DNA of 64,000 nt from BOG-908 sp965198825 (GTDB lineage: Bacteria > Pseudomonadota > Alphaproteobacteria > Acetobacterales > Acetobacteraceae). Below, piece by piece: positions 15,538 to 24,948 of this stretch (the stretch's first letter is position 1; each line of letters opens with the position of its first letter). The notes below the pieces were generated by a model, which was given only the letters and a program-made list of their open reading frames with translations, searched no databases and was not told the origin of the DNA. The position numbers and the translations under genes are program-made. The DNA is taken from NCBI GenBank assembly GCA_965198825.1, contig CBDAQB010000003.1:1364001-1428000 (forward strand). Direction: 5' to 3'.

Positions 15538-16929
15538 TCAGATATGAATCGCCCGGGCTTCCACCGCCAGCGCCGCCTCCTTCACCGCCTCGTTCAGGCT
15601 GGGATGCGCATGGCACGTACGCGCCACATCCTCCGAGCTCGCCCCGAACTCCATGGCGAGGGCGATCTCCGCAATCAAAGTCCCTGCATCCGGCCCGATG
15701 ATATGCGCGCCCAAAATCCTGTCGGTCTTCTTGTCCGCCAGGATCTTCACGAACCCGTCGGTCGCGCCCATCGCCCGCGCCCGCCCGTTGGCGCTGAAAG
15801 GAAACTTGCCCACGCTGTAATCGGTGCCCGCCGCCTTCAGCATCTCCTCCGTCGAGCCGATGCTGGCAACCTCCGGCCAGGTATAAACCACGCCCGGAAT
15901 GACACCGTAATTCACATGCCCCGCCTGGCCCGCCAGGATCTCTGCGCAGGCAACACCCTCTTCCTCGGCCTTGTGCGCCAGCATCGGCCCGGCAATGACA
16001 TCGCCAATCGCGTAAATACCCGCAACGTTCGTGGCATAATCCCCGTCGGTTTTGACGAACCCGCGCTCGTCCATGTCCACCCCGGCCTCCGCCAACCCGA
16101 GCGACCCCGTAAACGGCCGCCGCCCGATCGCCACCAGCACCACGTCGGCTTGCAGCGTCTCCGCCTCGCCACCCTTTGCCGGCTCAACCGTCAATTCGAC
16201 GCCCGCATCGCCGGCCTTTGCCGACGTCACCTTCGTGCCAAGCCTGAAAACCAATCCCTGCTTGCCCAGCACCCGCTCGAACGTCTTGCCGATCTCGCCG
16301 TCCATGCCGGGCACAAGCCGGTCCAGATATTCGACCACCGTCACCTTGGCGCCAAGCCGATGCCAGACCGACCCGAGCTCAAGCCCGATATACCCGCCGC
16401 CGATCACCACGAGATGGCCAGGAACCTTATCCAGCTCCAAAGCCCCGGTGGACGTGACGATCCGCTTCTCATCGACATCGACGCCAGGCAGCGGAATGCT
16501 CTCGCTCCCAGTCGCCACCACGATATTCTTGGCCTCGTAAGTCTCGCCGCCAACTTCGACATGGCCAGGCGACGAAATCCGCCCGTCGCCCTTCAGCCAA
16601 GTCACCTTGTTCTTCTTGAACAGGAACTCCACGCCCTTCACGTTGGCAGTCACAACCTCGCCCTTGCGGGCCTGCATCTTTGCCAGATCGAGCTTCACGC
16701 CCTCCACCAGTATGCCGTGATCCGCGAAGGATCCCTGCACCTCGTGAAAATTCTCCGAAGACTGCAACAGCGCCTTGGACGGAATGCAGCCGATGTTCAG
16801 GCAAGTCCCGCCCAGCGTCTCGCGCTTCTCGACACACGCCGTGCGCAGCCCAAGCTGCGCCGCCCGTATGGCGCAAACATAGCCGCCTGGGCCCCCGCCT
16901 ATGACAATGACGTCGAACTGTTCGGACAT
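15538..16929 (-). CDS. lpdA: Dihydrolipoyl dehydrogenase (E3)
   Basis: A 463-aa FAD enzyme that reoxidises the lipoyl groups of the 2-oxoglutarate dehydrogenase complex. Features in order are GGGPGGYVCAIRAAQLG, the redox disulphide in GGTCLNIGCIPSK (Cys43, Cys48), the NAD-binding GGGYIGLELGS, AIGDVIAGPMLAHKAEEEG, and the C-terminal HAHPSLNEAVKE with the catalytic His-Glu pair. It lies downstream of sucB in the TCA operon, with repeat element D in the gap. The last codons run into the pdxA leader. Confidence 0.97.
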   Translation of the reverse strand: MSEQFDVIVIGGGPGGYVCAIRAAQLGLRTACVEKRETLGGTCLNIGCIPSKALLQSSENFHEVQGSFADHGILVEGVKLDLAKMQARKGEVVTANVKGVEFLFKKNKVTWLKGDGRISSPGHVEVGGETYEAKNIVVATGSESIPLPGVDVDEKRIVTSTGALELDKVPGHLVVIGGGYIGLELGSVWHRLGAKVTVVEYLDRLVPGMDGEIGKTFERVLGKQGLVFRLGTKVTSAKAGDAGVELTVEPAKGGEAETLQADVVLVAIGRRPFTGSLGLAEAGVDMDERGFVKTDGDYATNVAGIYAIGDVIAGPMLAHKAEEEGVACAEILAGQAGHVNYGVIPGVVYTWPEVASIGSTEEMLKAAGTDYSVGKFPFSANGRARAMGATDGFVKILADKKTDRILGAHIIGPDAGTLIAEIALAMEFGASSEDVARTCHAHPSLNEAVKEAALAVEARAIHI

Positions 16930-16950
16930 TTTGGCATATTCCTAAGTAGG

Positions 16951-17088
16951 CAAGCGGAAGAAAGCGCGTTCTTTTTTGAAAAAGAGAACCAAAAAACTTT
17001 TACCACTCAAAGCTCAGCCTCTCCGGTAGGCTCCGCTAGGTCGCAAAAGTTTTTTGCTTCTTTTTTTCAAAAAAGAAGACCTTCCTTT
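16951..17088. repeat. Intergenic inverted-repeat element, full copy D
   Basis: Left arm GCGTTCTTTTTTG/AAAAAGAGAACC and right arm GCTTC..GAAGACCTTCC. The centre (GGCTCAGCCTYTCCGGT-type) is shared with copy N and differs from the GTGCCGGGCCC centre of most copies, so a second subfamily exists. It ends 4 nt beyond the sucB stop codon, between sucB and lpdA. Confidence 0.9.
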
Positions 17089-17092
17089 CTCC

Positions 17093-18415
17093 CTAAAGTC
17101 CCAGCAGCAACCGGCGAGGATCCTCAACGCCTTCCTTCACCCGCACCAGGAACGAAACCGCTTCCTTGCCGTCCACGATCCGGTGATCGTACGACAGCGC
17201 CAGATACATCATCGGCCTGATCTCGACTTTTCCAGCGACAGCGATAGGCCGTTCCTGGATCTTGTGCATGCCGAGAATGGCGGACTGCGGCGGGTTCAGG
17301 ATGGGCGTGGACATCAGCGACCCGTAGATGCCGCCGTTGGTGATGGAGAACGAGCCGCCTGTCAGCTCCTCGAGCTTGAGTTGGCCGTCGCGCGCGCGCT
17401 TGCCGAGGTCGCCGATGGTCTTTTCGATTTGCGCAAAGCTGAGCTGGTCCGCGTCACGCACGACAGGCACCACGAGGCCGTTCGAGCCGCCGACGGCAAT
17501 GCCCATGTGCACGTAGTTCTTATAGACGATCTCGTCGCCGTCGATTTCCGCGTTGACCGCCGGAAATTCGTGCAGCGCGGAGATGCAGGCGCGCACGAAG
17601 AACGACATGAAACCGAGCCTGACGCCGCCATGCTTCTTCTCGAACGCGTCCTTGTATTCCGAACGCAGCGCCATCGCGGCCGACATGTCCACCTCGTTGA
17701 AGGTGGTGAGCATGGCGGCGGTGTTTTGCGCCTCCTTCAGGCGCGCCGCGATGGTGCGGCGCAGGCGCGTCATCTTCACCCGCTCCTCGCGAGCATCGGC
17801 GGCGCGCGGCGCGGATGGGGCAGGGGCTGCGGGCTTTGCAGGGGCAGGGCGCTCCAGGAAGGCGAGCACATCGCCCTTGGTAATGCGGCCATCCTTGCCT
17901 GAGCCGTCGACCTGGTCCGCGCCGACCTTCTGCTCCTGCATGATCTTCGCGGCGGACGGCATCGGCGCATGTGCCGGCTCGGGTGAGGGCGGCGCAGGCG
18001 GCGGCGAAGAGGCGGGACGCGCCACCGGGCCCGAAGCGGGGGCGGGTGGCTGAACGCCCGCGTTGGTGGAAGGCGGCGGCGACTGGCGGGTAGCCGGCGC
18101 TTCCGCATCCGCCACCGGCTTTGCCGGCGCCGTCGAAGAAGCAGGCGTCGACGGAGCAGGTTTGGGCGCACTGCCGCTGCCTTCGCCGATGGTGCCAAGC
18201 ACCGTGCCGACCTCGACCTCGGCGCCCTCCGCGACGGCAGGCTCCTCCATCACGCCGGCCGAAGGCGCATTCACCTCGACCGTGACCTTGTCTGTCTCCA
18301 GCTCGACAACTGGCTCATCGGCCGCCACCTGCTCGCCTGCCTTCTTCAGCCAGCGGGCCACCGTAGCCGAGGTGACGCTTTCGCCCAGCGTGGGCACCTT
18401 GATGTCGGCCGACAT
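17093..18415 (-). CDS. sucB: 2-oxoglutarate dehydrogenase E2 (dihydrolipoyl succinyltransferase)
   Basis: A 440-aa E2 core protein. An N-terminal lipoyl domain carries the lipoylated Lys43 in ELETDKVTVE. A long Ala-Pro linker (about 80-175) and a peripheral subunit-binding domain (PSAAKIMQEQKVGADQV) follow, then the catalytic domain with the active-site motif SYDHRIVDGKEAV. The frame is open to 18496, but the ATG at 18413-18415 (MSADIKVPTLGES) is the family start. It transfers succinyl groups to CoA. It lies between sucA and lpdA and is flanked on both sides by inverted-repeat elements. Confidence 0.97.
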   Translation of the reverse strand: MSADIKVPTLGESVTSATVARWLKKAGEQVAADEPVVELETDKVTVEVNAPSAGVMEEPAVAEGAEVEVGTVLGTIGEGSGSAPKPAPSTPASSTAPAKPVADAEAPATRQSPPPSTNAGVQPPAPASGPVARPASSPPPAPPSPEPAHAPMPSAAKIMQEQKVGADQVDGSGKDGRITKGDVLAFLERPAPAKPAAPAPSAPRAADAREERVKMTRLRRTIAARLKEAQNTAAMLTTFNEVDMSAAMALRSEYKDAFEKKHGGVRLGFMSFFVRACISALHEFPAVNAEIDGDEIVYKNYVHMGIAVGGSNGLVVPVVRDADQLSFAQIEKTIGDLGKRARDGQLKLEELTGGSFSITNGGIYGSLMSTPILNPPQSAILGMHKIQERPIAVAGKVEIRPMMYLALSYDHRIVDGKEAVSFLVRVKEGVEDPRRLLLGL

Positions 18416-18486
18416 GTCCAATCCTTCCAGGCGCCGCACGATGCGGCGCAAACTCTTTAACCGATCTGCTGGAGAGGAGCACTCGC

Positions 18487-18620
18487 CAGGAAGCAAGGCC
18501 TTCTTTTTTGAAAAAAAGAAGCAAAAAACTTTTACGACTTAGCCCCGCCCACTGGAGAGGCCGAGCCCAAGGGGCAAAGTTTTTTGGTTCTTTGCTGCAA
18601 AAAAGAACTGCTTCCTTTTT
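18487..18620. repeat. Intergenic inverted-repeat element, full copy E
   Basis: Left arm GGCCTTCTTTTTTG/AAAAAAAGAAGC and right arm GGTTCTTTGCTGC/AAAAAAGAACTGCTTCC. The two hairpins differ (CTTC versus GTTC type), so full-length pairing is imperfect. It ends 2 nt beyond the sucA stop codon, between sucA and sucB. Confidence 0.88.
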
Positions 18621-18622
18621 GT

Positions 18623-21481
18623 TTACTCGCCCCCAAGCGCCTCCCGCACCAGCGTCGCCTGCTCCGCCGCATGGACTCGCGCGAGGCCAGTCGCCGGGCT
18701 CGCAGCCGCCGCGCGCCCGGCATAGATCGGGCGTTTCGCCCGATGTTTAAGGGCTGTCAGAACACGTTCGATACGACGGTCGACGAAGCTCCAGGCGCCC
18801 ATGTTCTCGGGCTCCTCCTGGCACCAGACGATCTGCGCCTTCGTGTAGCGCTTCAGCGCGAACGCCAGCGTCTTTTCCGGGAACGGATAGATCTGCTCCA
18901 GCCGGATGATGGCCACATCCTTCAGGCCGCGGTCGCGCCGTTCTGCCAGCAGGTCGTAATAGACCTTGCCCGTGCAGATCACCACGCGGCGCACCTCCGC
19001 GGGTGCCGCAATCTCGTCGATCTCGCCTATCACCGTGCGGAACCGGCTGTCGCCCGTCATGTCCGAAACAGGCGACACGGCCAGCTTGTGACGCAGCAAC
19101 GATTTCGGCGTCATGATCACCAGCGGCTTGCGGAAGTTCCGCTTCACCTGGCGGCGCAGCGCATGGAAGTAGTTCGCTGGCGTCGTCAGGTTCGCCACCG
19201 TCATGTTCCGTTCCGCGCAGAGCTGCAGGTAACGCTCGAGCCTCGCGCTCGAATGTTCCGGACCCTGTCCCTCGTAGCCATGCGGCAGAAGCAGCGTCAG
19301 CCCGGACATGCGTAGCCACTTCGTCTCGCCGCTCGCCAGGAACTGGTCGATGATCACCTGCGCGCCATTGCCGAAATCGCCGAACTGCGCTTCCCACAGC
19401 ACCAGGGTCCAGGGATCAGCCAGCGAATAGCCATACTCGAACCCGAGCACGCCCGCTTCGGACAGCAGCGAATTGAAGATCTCGATCCGCGCCTGTTTCG
19501 GCCTGATGTTGTTGAGAGGCACGAACTCGTTCTGGTTCGTCTGGTCGATCAGCACCGCATGACGCTGGCTGAAAGTGCCGCGCTGGCAATCCTCGCCGGA
19601 GAGCCGGACATGGTGCCCCTCCAGCAGCAGCGAGCCGAACGCCAGCGCCTCGCCTGTCGCCCAATCGATGCCTTCGCCGCTTTCCACCGCCTGCTTCTTG
19701 GCATCGAGCTGCCGCGCGATCTTCGAATTGAGATCGAAATTGCCCGGCTTCTGCGCGAGCGCCAGCCCGACCTCGCGCATCGTCGCATCGTCTATGGCCG
19801 TCGCCTGCTCGACTTCGTCGTCGGACTTGTCCTTGTCGAGCCCGCGCCATTTGCCTTCGAGCCAGTCCGCCTTGTTGGCGCGGTAGGACTGCGCCGCGGC
19901 ATGCGCCTGGTCGTAGCGCGCAAAGAGCTTGTCCCACATGGCCTGCACGTCGGCCGCCGTCACCACGCCCTGCTTCACCAGTTGCTCGGCATAGCGCACG
20001 CGTGTCGTTGGCTGGTCGCGTATGGCGCGATACATGATCGGCTGCGTGAAAGCCGGCTCGTCCGTCTCGTTATGCCCGTGGCGGCGGTAGCAGACGATGT
20101 CGAGCACGAAATCGGTCGCGAAACGCTGGCGGAATTCGGCCGCCATGCGGGAGGCGAACACCACCGCCTCAGGATCGTCGCCGTTCACGTGCAGGATCGG
20201 CACCTGAATGGATTTCGCGATGTCGGTGCAGTAAAGTCCCGAATACGCATGCGCCGGGACGGTGGTGAACCCGATCTGGTTGTTCACCACCACATGGATG
20301 GTCCCGCCGGTGCGGTAGCCGATGAGCTGGCTCATCGCCAGCGTCTCGTAAACCAGGCCCTGTCCGGCAAAAGCCGCGTCGCCATGAAGCAGGATGCCCA
20401 TGACGCTGCGCCGCAATTGCGTGTCGCTCGCCATGTCCTGCCGCGCGCGAACCTTGCCGACCACCACAGGATCGACCGCCTCGAGATGCGACGGGTTCGG
20501 CTGCAGCGAAATATGCACCATGCGCCCGGCGATCTCGACATCGGTCGAGGTGCCGAGATGGTATTTCACGTCGCCGGAGCCCTGAACGTCGTCAGGCTTG
20601 AAGCTGGCGCCTGCGAACTCCGCGAACAGCGCGTTCAGCGGCTTCTTGACGATATTGACCAGCGTGTTCAGCCGGCCGCGGTGCGGCATGCCGATGACGA
20701 TCTCGTTCGTGCCGGAAGCCGCCACCGTCTCGATGATGGCATGCATGGCCGGAATGGTGACCTCGCCACCCTCCAGCCCGAACCGCTTCGTGCCGACATA
20801 GCGCTTCTGGCAGAACGACTCGAAACCCTCTGCATCGGTCAACTGGCTCAGGATCGTCCGCTTCTCGTCCGCGGAGAAGCTGCCGCGCCACGGCGCGCCC
20901 TCTATGCGCTTCTGAATCCAGGCCTTCTGCTCAGGATCCTGGATATGCATGAACTCCACGCCGATCGAGCCGCAGTAGCTCGTGCGCAGCACGTCGTAGA
21001 TCTCGCGCAAGGTCGCCTGTTCGCGCCCCAGCACGCGGTCGATAAAGATCGGCCTGTCCCAGTCGCCTGGCCCGAACCCGTAGGTCGCCGGATCTAGCTC
21101 CACATGATGCTTTTCCGCCTGCAGTCCGAGCGGATCGAGCTTGGCTTCCAGATGCCCGCGCACCCGATAGACACGCACCATCATCAGCGCGCGTATGCTG
21201 TCCACCGTTGCCGCACGCACCGCGTCCATGCTCGGCGCACGCCTGTCCGAAGCGGCAGGGGAGGCGGCCTCTGCCTCGCCGGCCGAGAACTGCGTCGGCG
21301 CCCAGGAAGCCCCGTGCGCGTCGGTCAGAACCGCCCGCTGCTCGTCGTTCAGCGAGCTGAACAGCTCCGCAAAACTCGGATCGACCGAACCGGGGTTCTC
21401 GGCCCAGCGGGCGTAGAGGTCGGCAATGAAGGCGGCGTTCGCCCCGCTAAAGGCAGTAGCAACAATATCTACGCCGGCCAT
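18623..21481 (-). CDS. sucA: 2-oxoglutarate dehydrogenase E1 component
   Basis: A 952-aa thiamine-diphosphate decarboxylase subunit of the 2-oxoglutarate dehydrogenase complex. Recognised segments are the N-terminal E2-binding region (FIADLYARWAENPGSVDPSF), VRAYRVRGH-like VRVYRVRGHLEAKLDPLG, IGMPHRGRLNTLVNI, the ThDP motif HGDAAFAGQGLVYET with VVNNQIGFTT, CYRRHGHNETDEP, and the C-terminal LPHGYEGQGPEHSSAR. The length is normal. It is transcribed after sucC-sucD across a 130-nt gap and is followed by repeat E and sucB. Confidence 0.98.
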   Translation of the reverse strand: MAGVDIVATAFSGANAAFIADLYARWAENPGSVDPSFAELFSSLNDEQRAVLTDAHGASWAPTQFSAGEAEAASPAASDRRAPSMDAVRAATVDSIRALMMVRVYRVRGHLEAKLDPLGLQAEKHHVELDPATYGFGPGDWDRPIFIDRVLGREQATLREIYDVLRTSYCGSIGVEFMHIQDPEQKAWIQKRIEGAPWRGSFSADEKRTILSQLTDAEGFESFCQKRYVGTKRFGLEGGEVTIPAMHAIIETVAASGTNEIVIGMPHRGRLNTLVNIVKKPLNALFAEFAGASFKPDDVQGSGDVKYHLGTSTDVEIAGRMVHISLQPNPSHLEAVDPVVVGKVRARQDMASDTQLRRSVMGILLHGDAAFAGQGLVYETLAMSQLIGYRTGGTIHVVVNNQIGFTTVPAHAYSGLYCTDIAKSIQVPILHVNGDDPEAVVFASRMAAEFRQRFATDFVLDIVCYRRHGHNETDEPAFTQPIMYRAIRDQPTTRVRYAEQLVKQGVVTAADVQAMWDKLFARYDQAHAAAQSYRANKADWLEGKWRGLDKDKSDDEVEQATAIDDATMREVGLALAQKPGNFDLNSKIARQLDAKKQAVESGEGIDWATGEALAFGSLLLEGHHVRLSGEDCQRGTFSQRHAVLIDQTNQNEFVPLNNIRPKQARIEIFNSLLSEAGVLGFEYGYSLADPWTLVLWEAQFGDFGNGAQVIIDQFLASGETKWLRMSGLTLLLPHGYEGQGPEHSSARLERYLQLCAERNMTVANLTTPANYFHALRRQVKRNFRKPLVIMTPKSLLRHKLAVSPVSDMTGDSRFRTVIGEIDEIAAPAEVRRVVICTGKVYYDLLAERRDRGLKDVAIIRLEQIYPFPEKTLAFALKRYTKAQIVWCQEEPENMGAWSFVDRRIERVLTALKHRAKRPIYAGRAAAASPATGLARVHAAEQATLVREALGGE

Positions 21482-21611
21482 CGGTACGCACTCCTAAACC
21501 AATTCTATCGAGACATTGCATCCCGATGTGGCGAAAATAGGTTAGCGCGCCCATGCATTCGTGTGATAGCTCCAGCCGCCTGCGTTGCGCCAGACGCATG
21601 GCAGTCCAAAT

Positions 21612-22487
21612 CTAGCCCCTGAGCGCCTTGATCATGGTGCTGCCGAGCGCGGAGGGGCTGTCCGCCACATGGATCCCCGCCTGGCGCATCGCCTCGAACT
21701 TGGCGGCCGCCGTATCCCGCCCGCCGCTGATCACCGCGCCCGCATGGCCCATCCGCCGCCCGGGAGGCGCCGTGCTCCCCGCGATGAACCCCACCACCGG
21801 CTTCTTCGACCTGGCGCGCGCGATGAACTCCGACGCATAGATCTCCGAGGCACCACCGATCTCGCCGATCATGATGATGCTCTCTGTCTCCGGATCGGCC
21901 AGGAACATCTCCAACACCTCGATGAAGTCGAGCCCCTTCACCGGATCGCCGCCGATGCCCACGCAACTCGACTGCCCGAGCCCCGCCGCCGTCGTCTGCG
22001 CCACCGCCTCATAGGTCAGCGTGCCCGACCGGCTAACGATGCCCACCTTGCCGCGCCTGTGGATGTGCCCCGGCATGATGCCGATCTTGCACGCATCAGG
22101 CGTGATCACGCCGGGGCAGTTCGGCCCCACCAGGATGGATTTGCTGCCTGTCAGCGCCCGCTTCACCCGCACCATGTCGAGCACGGGAATGCCCTCCGTA
22201 ATGGTGACGATCAGCGGCATCTCCGCATCGATCGCCTCGAGGATGGCGTCAGCCGCGAAAGGCGGCGGCACGTAGATGGCACTCGCCGTGGCGCCCGTCC
22301 GCTCGCGCGCCTCCGCCACCGTGTTGAACACGGGAAGATCGAGATGCGTCGTCCCGCCCTTCCCAGGCACCACCCCGCCCACGACCTTCGTGCCGTAGGC
22401 GATCGCCTGCTCGGAATGGAAAGTCCCCTGCGCCCCCGTGAAACCCTGGGTGATGACGCGTGTGTTGCGATCGACGAGAACGGCCAT
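21612..22487 (-). CDS. sucD: Succinate-CoA ligase, alpha subunit
   Basis: A 291-aa subunit that binds CoA and carries the phosphorylated histidine. Visible are the CoA-binding QGFTGAQGTFHSEQA, GGVVPGKGGTTHL, IYVPPPFAADAI, and the active-site loop RRMGHAGAVISGG. It starts 1 nt after the sucC stop codon, so it is tightly coupled to sucC and yields the substrate-level phosphorylation step of the TCA cycle. Confidence 0.98.
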   Translation of the reverse strand: MAVLVDRNTRVITQGFTGAQGTFHSEQAIAYGTKVVGGVVPGKGGTTHLDLPVFNTVAEARERTGATASAIYVPPPFAADAILEAIDAEMPLIVTITEGIPVLDMVRVKRALTGSKSILVGPNCPGVITPDACKIGIMPGHIHRRGKVGIVSRSGTLTYEAVAQTTAAGLGQSSCVGIGGDPVKGLDFIEVLEMFLADPETESIIMIGEIGGASEIYASEFIARARSKKPVVGFIAGSTAPPGRRMGHAGAVISGGRDTAAAKFEAMRQAGIHVADSPSALGSTMIKALRG

Positions 22488-22488
22488 G

Positions 22489-23685
22489 TCAGTTGGCTTC
22501 CTTCACGGCACGCACGATTTTCTCTGCAGCATCCGCGAGATTGTCCGCGGAAATAATCGGCAGCCCGGACTTCGCCATGATCTCCTTGCCGAGCGCCACG
22601 TTCGTCCCCTCGAGCCGCACCACCAAAGGCACGTTCAGCGACACTTCGCGCGCCGCCGCAATCACGCCCTCTGCAATCACGTCGCAGCGCATGATACCGC
22701 CGAAGATGTTCACCAGGATGCCTTCGACATTCGGGTCAGACAGAATGATCTTGAACGCCGCAGTCACCTTCTCCCGCGTCGCCCCGCCGCCGACATCGAG
22801 GAAGTTCGCAGGCGAGGACCCGTAGAGCTTGATGATGTCCATGGTCGCCATGGCCAGGCCCGCGCCATTCACCATGCAGCCGATCACCCCATCCAGCGCC
22901 ACGTAATTGAGGTCGTAGCGCGCCGCCTCCAGCTCCTTCGGATCCTCCTCCGCCTCGTCGCGCAACGCTGCGATCTCCGGATGCCGGTACAGCGCGTTAT
23001 CGTCGAAACTCACCTTTGCATCGAGCGCCACCACCTCGCCCGCACCCGTCACCACCAGCGGATTGATCTCGACGATCGCGCAATCCAGCGTCACGAAAGC
23101 CTTGTACATCGCCTCCACGAACTTGCTGAAAGCCGACACCTGCTTGCCGGTCAGCCTCAACCCGAACGCCAGTTTCCGCGCATGGAAGCCTGACACGCCC
23201 GTCGCAGGATCCACGGCAATACGCAGGATCTTTTCAGGAGAATGCTCGGCAACCTCCTCCACCTCCATGCCGCCCTCAGTGGACGCCATGATCAAAACAC
23301 GCGACGTATCCCGGTCCACCAGCAGAGACAGATACAGCTCGCGCGCAATGTCGCAGCCTGCCTCGACATAAATCCGCCGGACGTCACGCCCCGCAGGCCC
23401 CGTCTGCTTCGTGACCAGCGTGTGCCCGATCATCGCCTCTGCCGCGGCACGCACTTCCTCGACGCTGCGCGCCAGCCGCACACCGCCCTTGCCTTGCGGA
23501 TCGTCGGCAAAATGCCCGGCGCCGCGTCCCCCCGCATGGATCTGCGACTTCACCACGAACACCGGCCCTGGCAGCTTCTCCGCCGCGGCCACCGCCTCTT
23601 CCGGCGTCCATGCCGCAAATCCCTGCAGCACCGACACGCCATAGCCGCGAAGCAATTCCTTGGCCTGGTATTCGTGGATGTTCAT
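22489..23685 (-). CDS. sucC: Succinate-CoA ligase, beta subunit
   Basis: A 398-aa ATP-grasp subunit. It starts with MNIHEYQAKELLRGYGV, then FVVKSQIHAGGRGAGHF (nucleotide binding), VEINPLVVTG, and the C-terminal GGIMRCDVIAEGVIAA and RLEGTNVALGKEIM. The length is typical. It lies 3 nt from mdh upstream and 1 nt from sucD downstream, so mdh-sucC-sucD is a compact unit. Confidence 0.98.
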   Translation of the reverse strand: MNIHEYQAKELLRGYGVSVLQGFAAWTPEEAVAAAEKLPGPVFVVKSQIHAGGRGAGHFADDPQGKGGVRLARSVEEVRAAAEAMIGHTLVTKQTGPAGRDVRRIYVEAGCDIARELYLSLLVDRDTSRVLIMASTEGGMEVEEVAEHSPEKILRIAVDPATGVSGFHARKLAFGLRLTGKQVSAFSKFVEAMYKAFVTLDCAIVEINPLVVTGAGEVVALDAKVSFDDNALYRHPEIAALRDEAEEDPKELEAARYDLNYVALDGVIGCMVNGAGLAMATMDIIKLYGSSPANFLDVGGGATREKVTAAFKIILSDPNVEGILVNIFGGIMRCDVIAEGVIAAAREVSLNVPLVVRLEGTNVALGKEIMAKSGLPIISADNLADAAEKIVRAVKEAN

Positions 23686-23688
23686 GGC

Positions 23689-24642
23689 TCAGACATCCAG
23701 CTTCTTGAAATCTTCGATCAGCTTGCGAACCGCATCGCACGACTTGTCGAAAGCAGCCTGCTCGGCAGGCTCCAGCTTGATCTCCACGATCCGCTCCACG
23801 CCACCGGCGCCGATCACCACAGGCACGCCGATGTAGAGATCATGCAAGCCATACTGCCCCGAGAGCAGCGCCGCACAGGGCAGCACCCGCTTCTTGTCCA
23901 GCAGGAAGCTCTCCGCCATCGCAATCGCCGACGCCGCAGGCGCATAAAAAGCGCTGCCCTTCTCGAGCAACTTCACGATCTCGCCGCCGCCATTGGCAGT
24001 CCGCGCGCAAATCGCGTCGATCTTTTCCTGCGTCGTCCAGCCCATCTTGATCAGGTCCGGCACCGGAATGCCCGCCACCGTCGAATAGCGCGTCAAAGGC
24101 ACCATCGTGTCGCCATGCCCACCGAGCACGAACGCCGTGACATCCTCGACAGACACGCCGAACTCATGCGCCAGGAACAGCTTGAACCGCGCGCTATCCA
24201 GCACGCCGGCCATGCCGACCACCCGCTCCGCAGGCAGCCCGCTGCGCTGCTGCAGCTGCCACACCATCACATCCAGCGGGTTGGTGATGACGATGACGAA
24301 AGCATCCGGGCAATGCGCCTTTATGCCGTCCGCCACCTGGTTGATGACGCCGGCATTCTTCGCCAGCAGATCATCGCGCGACATGCCAGGCATGCGCGGA
24401 AAGCCAGCCGTCACGATCACCACGTCGGAGCCCGCAATGGCCGCGTAATCCGATCCGCCCACCATATGGCTGTCGAACAGATCCACCGCGCCCGACTGCA
24501 TCAGGTCGAGCGACTTCCCCGCCGCAACCCCACCGAAGACGTCGAACATGACGACGTCGCCAAGCTCCTTCAGCCCCACCAGATGAGCCAGCGTGCCACC
24601 GATGTTGCCGGCGCCGATGAGGGCGATCTTGTTGCGAGCCAT
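23689..24642 (-). CDS. mdh: Malate dehydrogenase (LDH-like type)
   Basis: A 317-aa NAD-dependent malate dehydrogenase. NAD-binding GAGNIGGTLAHL is at the N-terminus, followed by VIVTAGFPRMPGMSRDDLL, the substrate-binding VITNPLDVMVW, and VLGGHGDTMVPL with the catalytic histidine. It is the first gene of the minus-strand TCA block mdh-sucC-sucD-sucA-sucB-lpdA, an arrangement typical of Alphaproteobacteria. The promoter should lie at 24643-24745, beside a dispersed repeat. Confidence 0.98.
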   Translation of the reverse strand: MARNKIALIGAGNIGGTLAHLVGLKELGDVVMFDVFGGVAAGKSLDLMQSGAVDLFDSHMVGGSDYAAIAGSDVVIVTAGFPRMPGMSRDDLLAKNAGVINQVADGIKAHCPDAFVIVITNPLDVMVWQLQQRSGLPAERVVGMAGVLDSARFKLFLAHEFGVSVEDVTAFVLGGHGDTMVPLTRYSTVAGIPVPDLIKMGWTTQEKIDAICARTANGGGEIVKLLEKGSAFYAPAASAIAMAESFLLDKKRVLPCAALLSGQYGLHDLYIGVPVVIGAGGVERIVEIKLEPAEQAAFDKSCDAVRKLIEDFKKLDV

Positions 24643-24747
24643 GAGGGTCCTTGTGCGGTGCGATAACCGGCCAAGGTGCTAGACCAAAGGACGCCTTGCT
24701 TCAAGCTACCGCCTGTCACCGTAGCCGGTAGAGAAAGCAAGCAAGTC

Positions 24748-24913
24748 CCACCACGAAGATGGGAAGAACGCGAAGACGCGCCAAGAGCAAGGATCAAACC
24801 GGCGATCATCGGCAAAGCGGCGAAACGCCAGCAAACCTTGTAAGCGCATCCACCGTGTCGACTAGCCACAGCGTCTTCGTGTACCTTCGCGTTCTTTCCA
24901 TCTTCGTGGTGGA
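24748..24913. repeat. Dispersed CACGAAG-type inverted repeat, copy 1
   Basis: The left end CCACCACGAAGATGG, followed by GAAGAACGCGAAGACGC, is mirrored by the right end GCGTCTTCG, ACCTTCGCGTTCTTTC and CCATCTTCGTGGTGG. About 70 nt lie between the arms. It sits between the mdh promoter region and the 3' end of pspF. The same terminal motif recurs at 45.6 and 55.9 kb. Confidence 0.85.
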
Positions 24914-24948
24914 CCTAGCCACCAAGCCGCACCAGCAGAGGCAAACGA

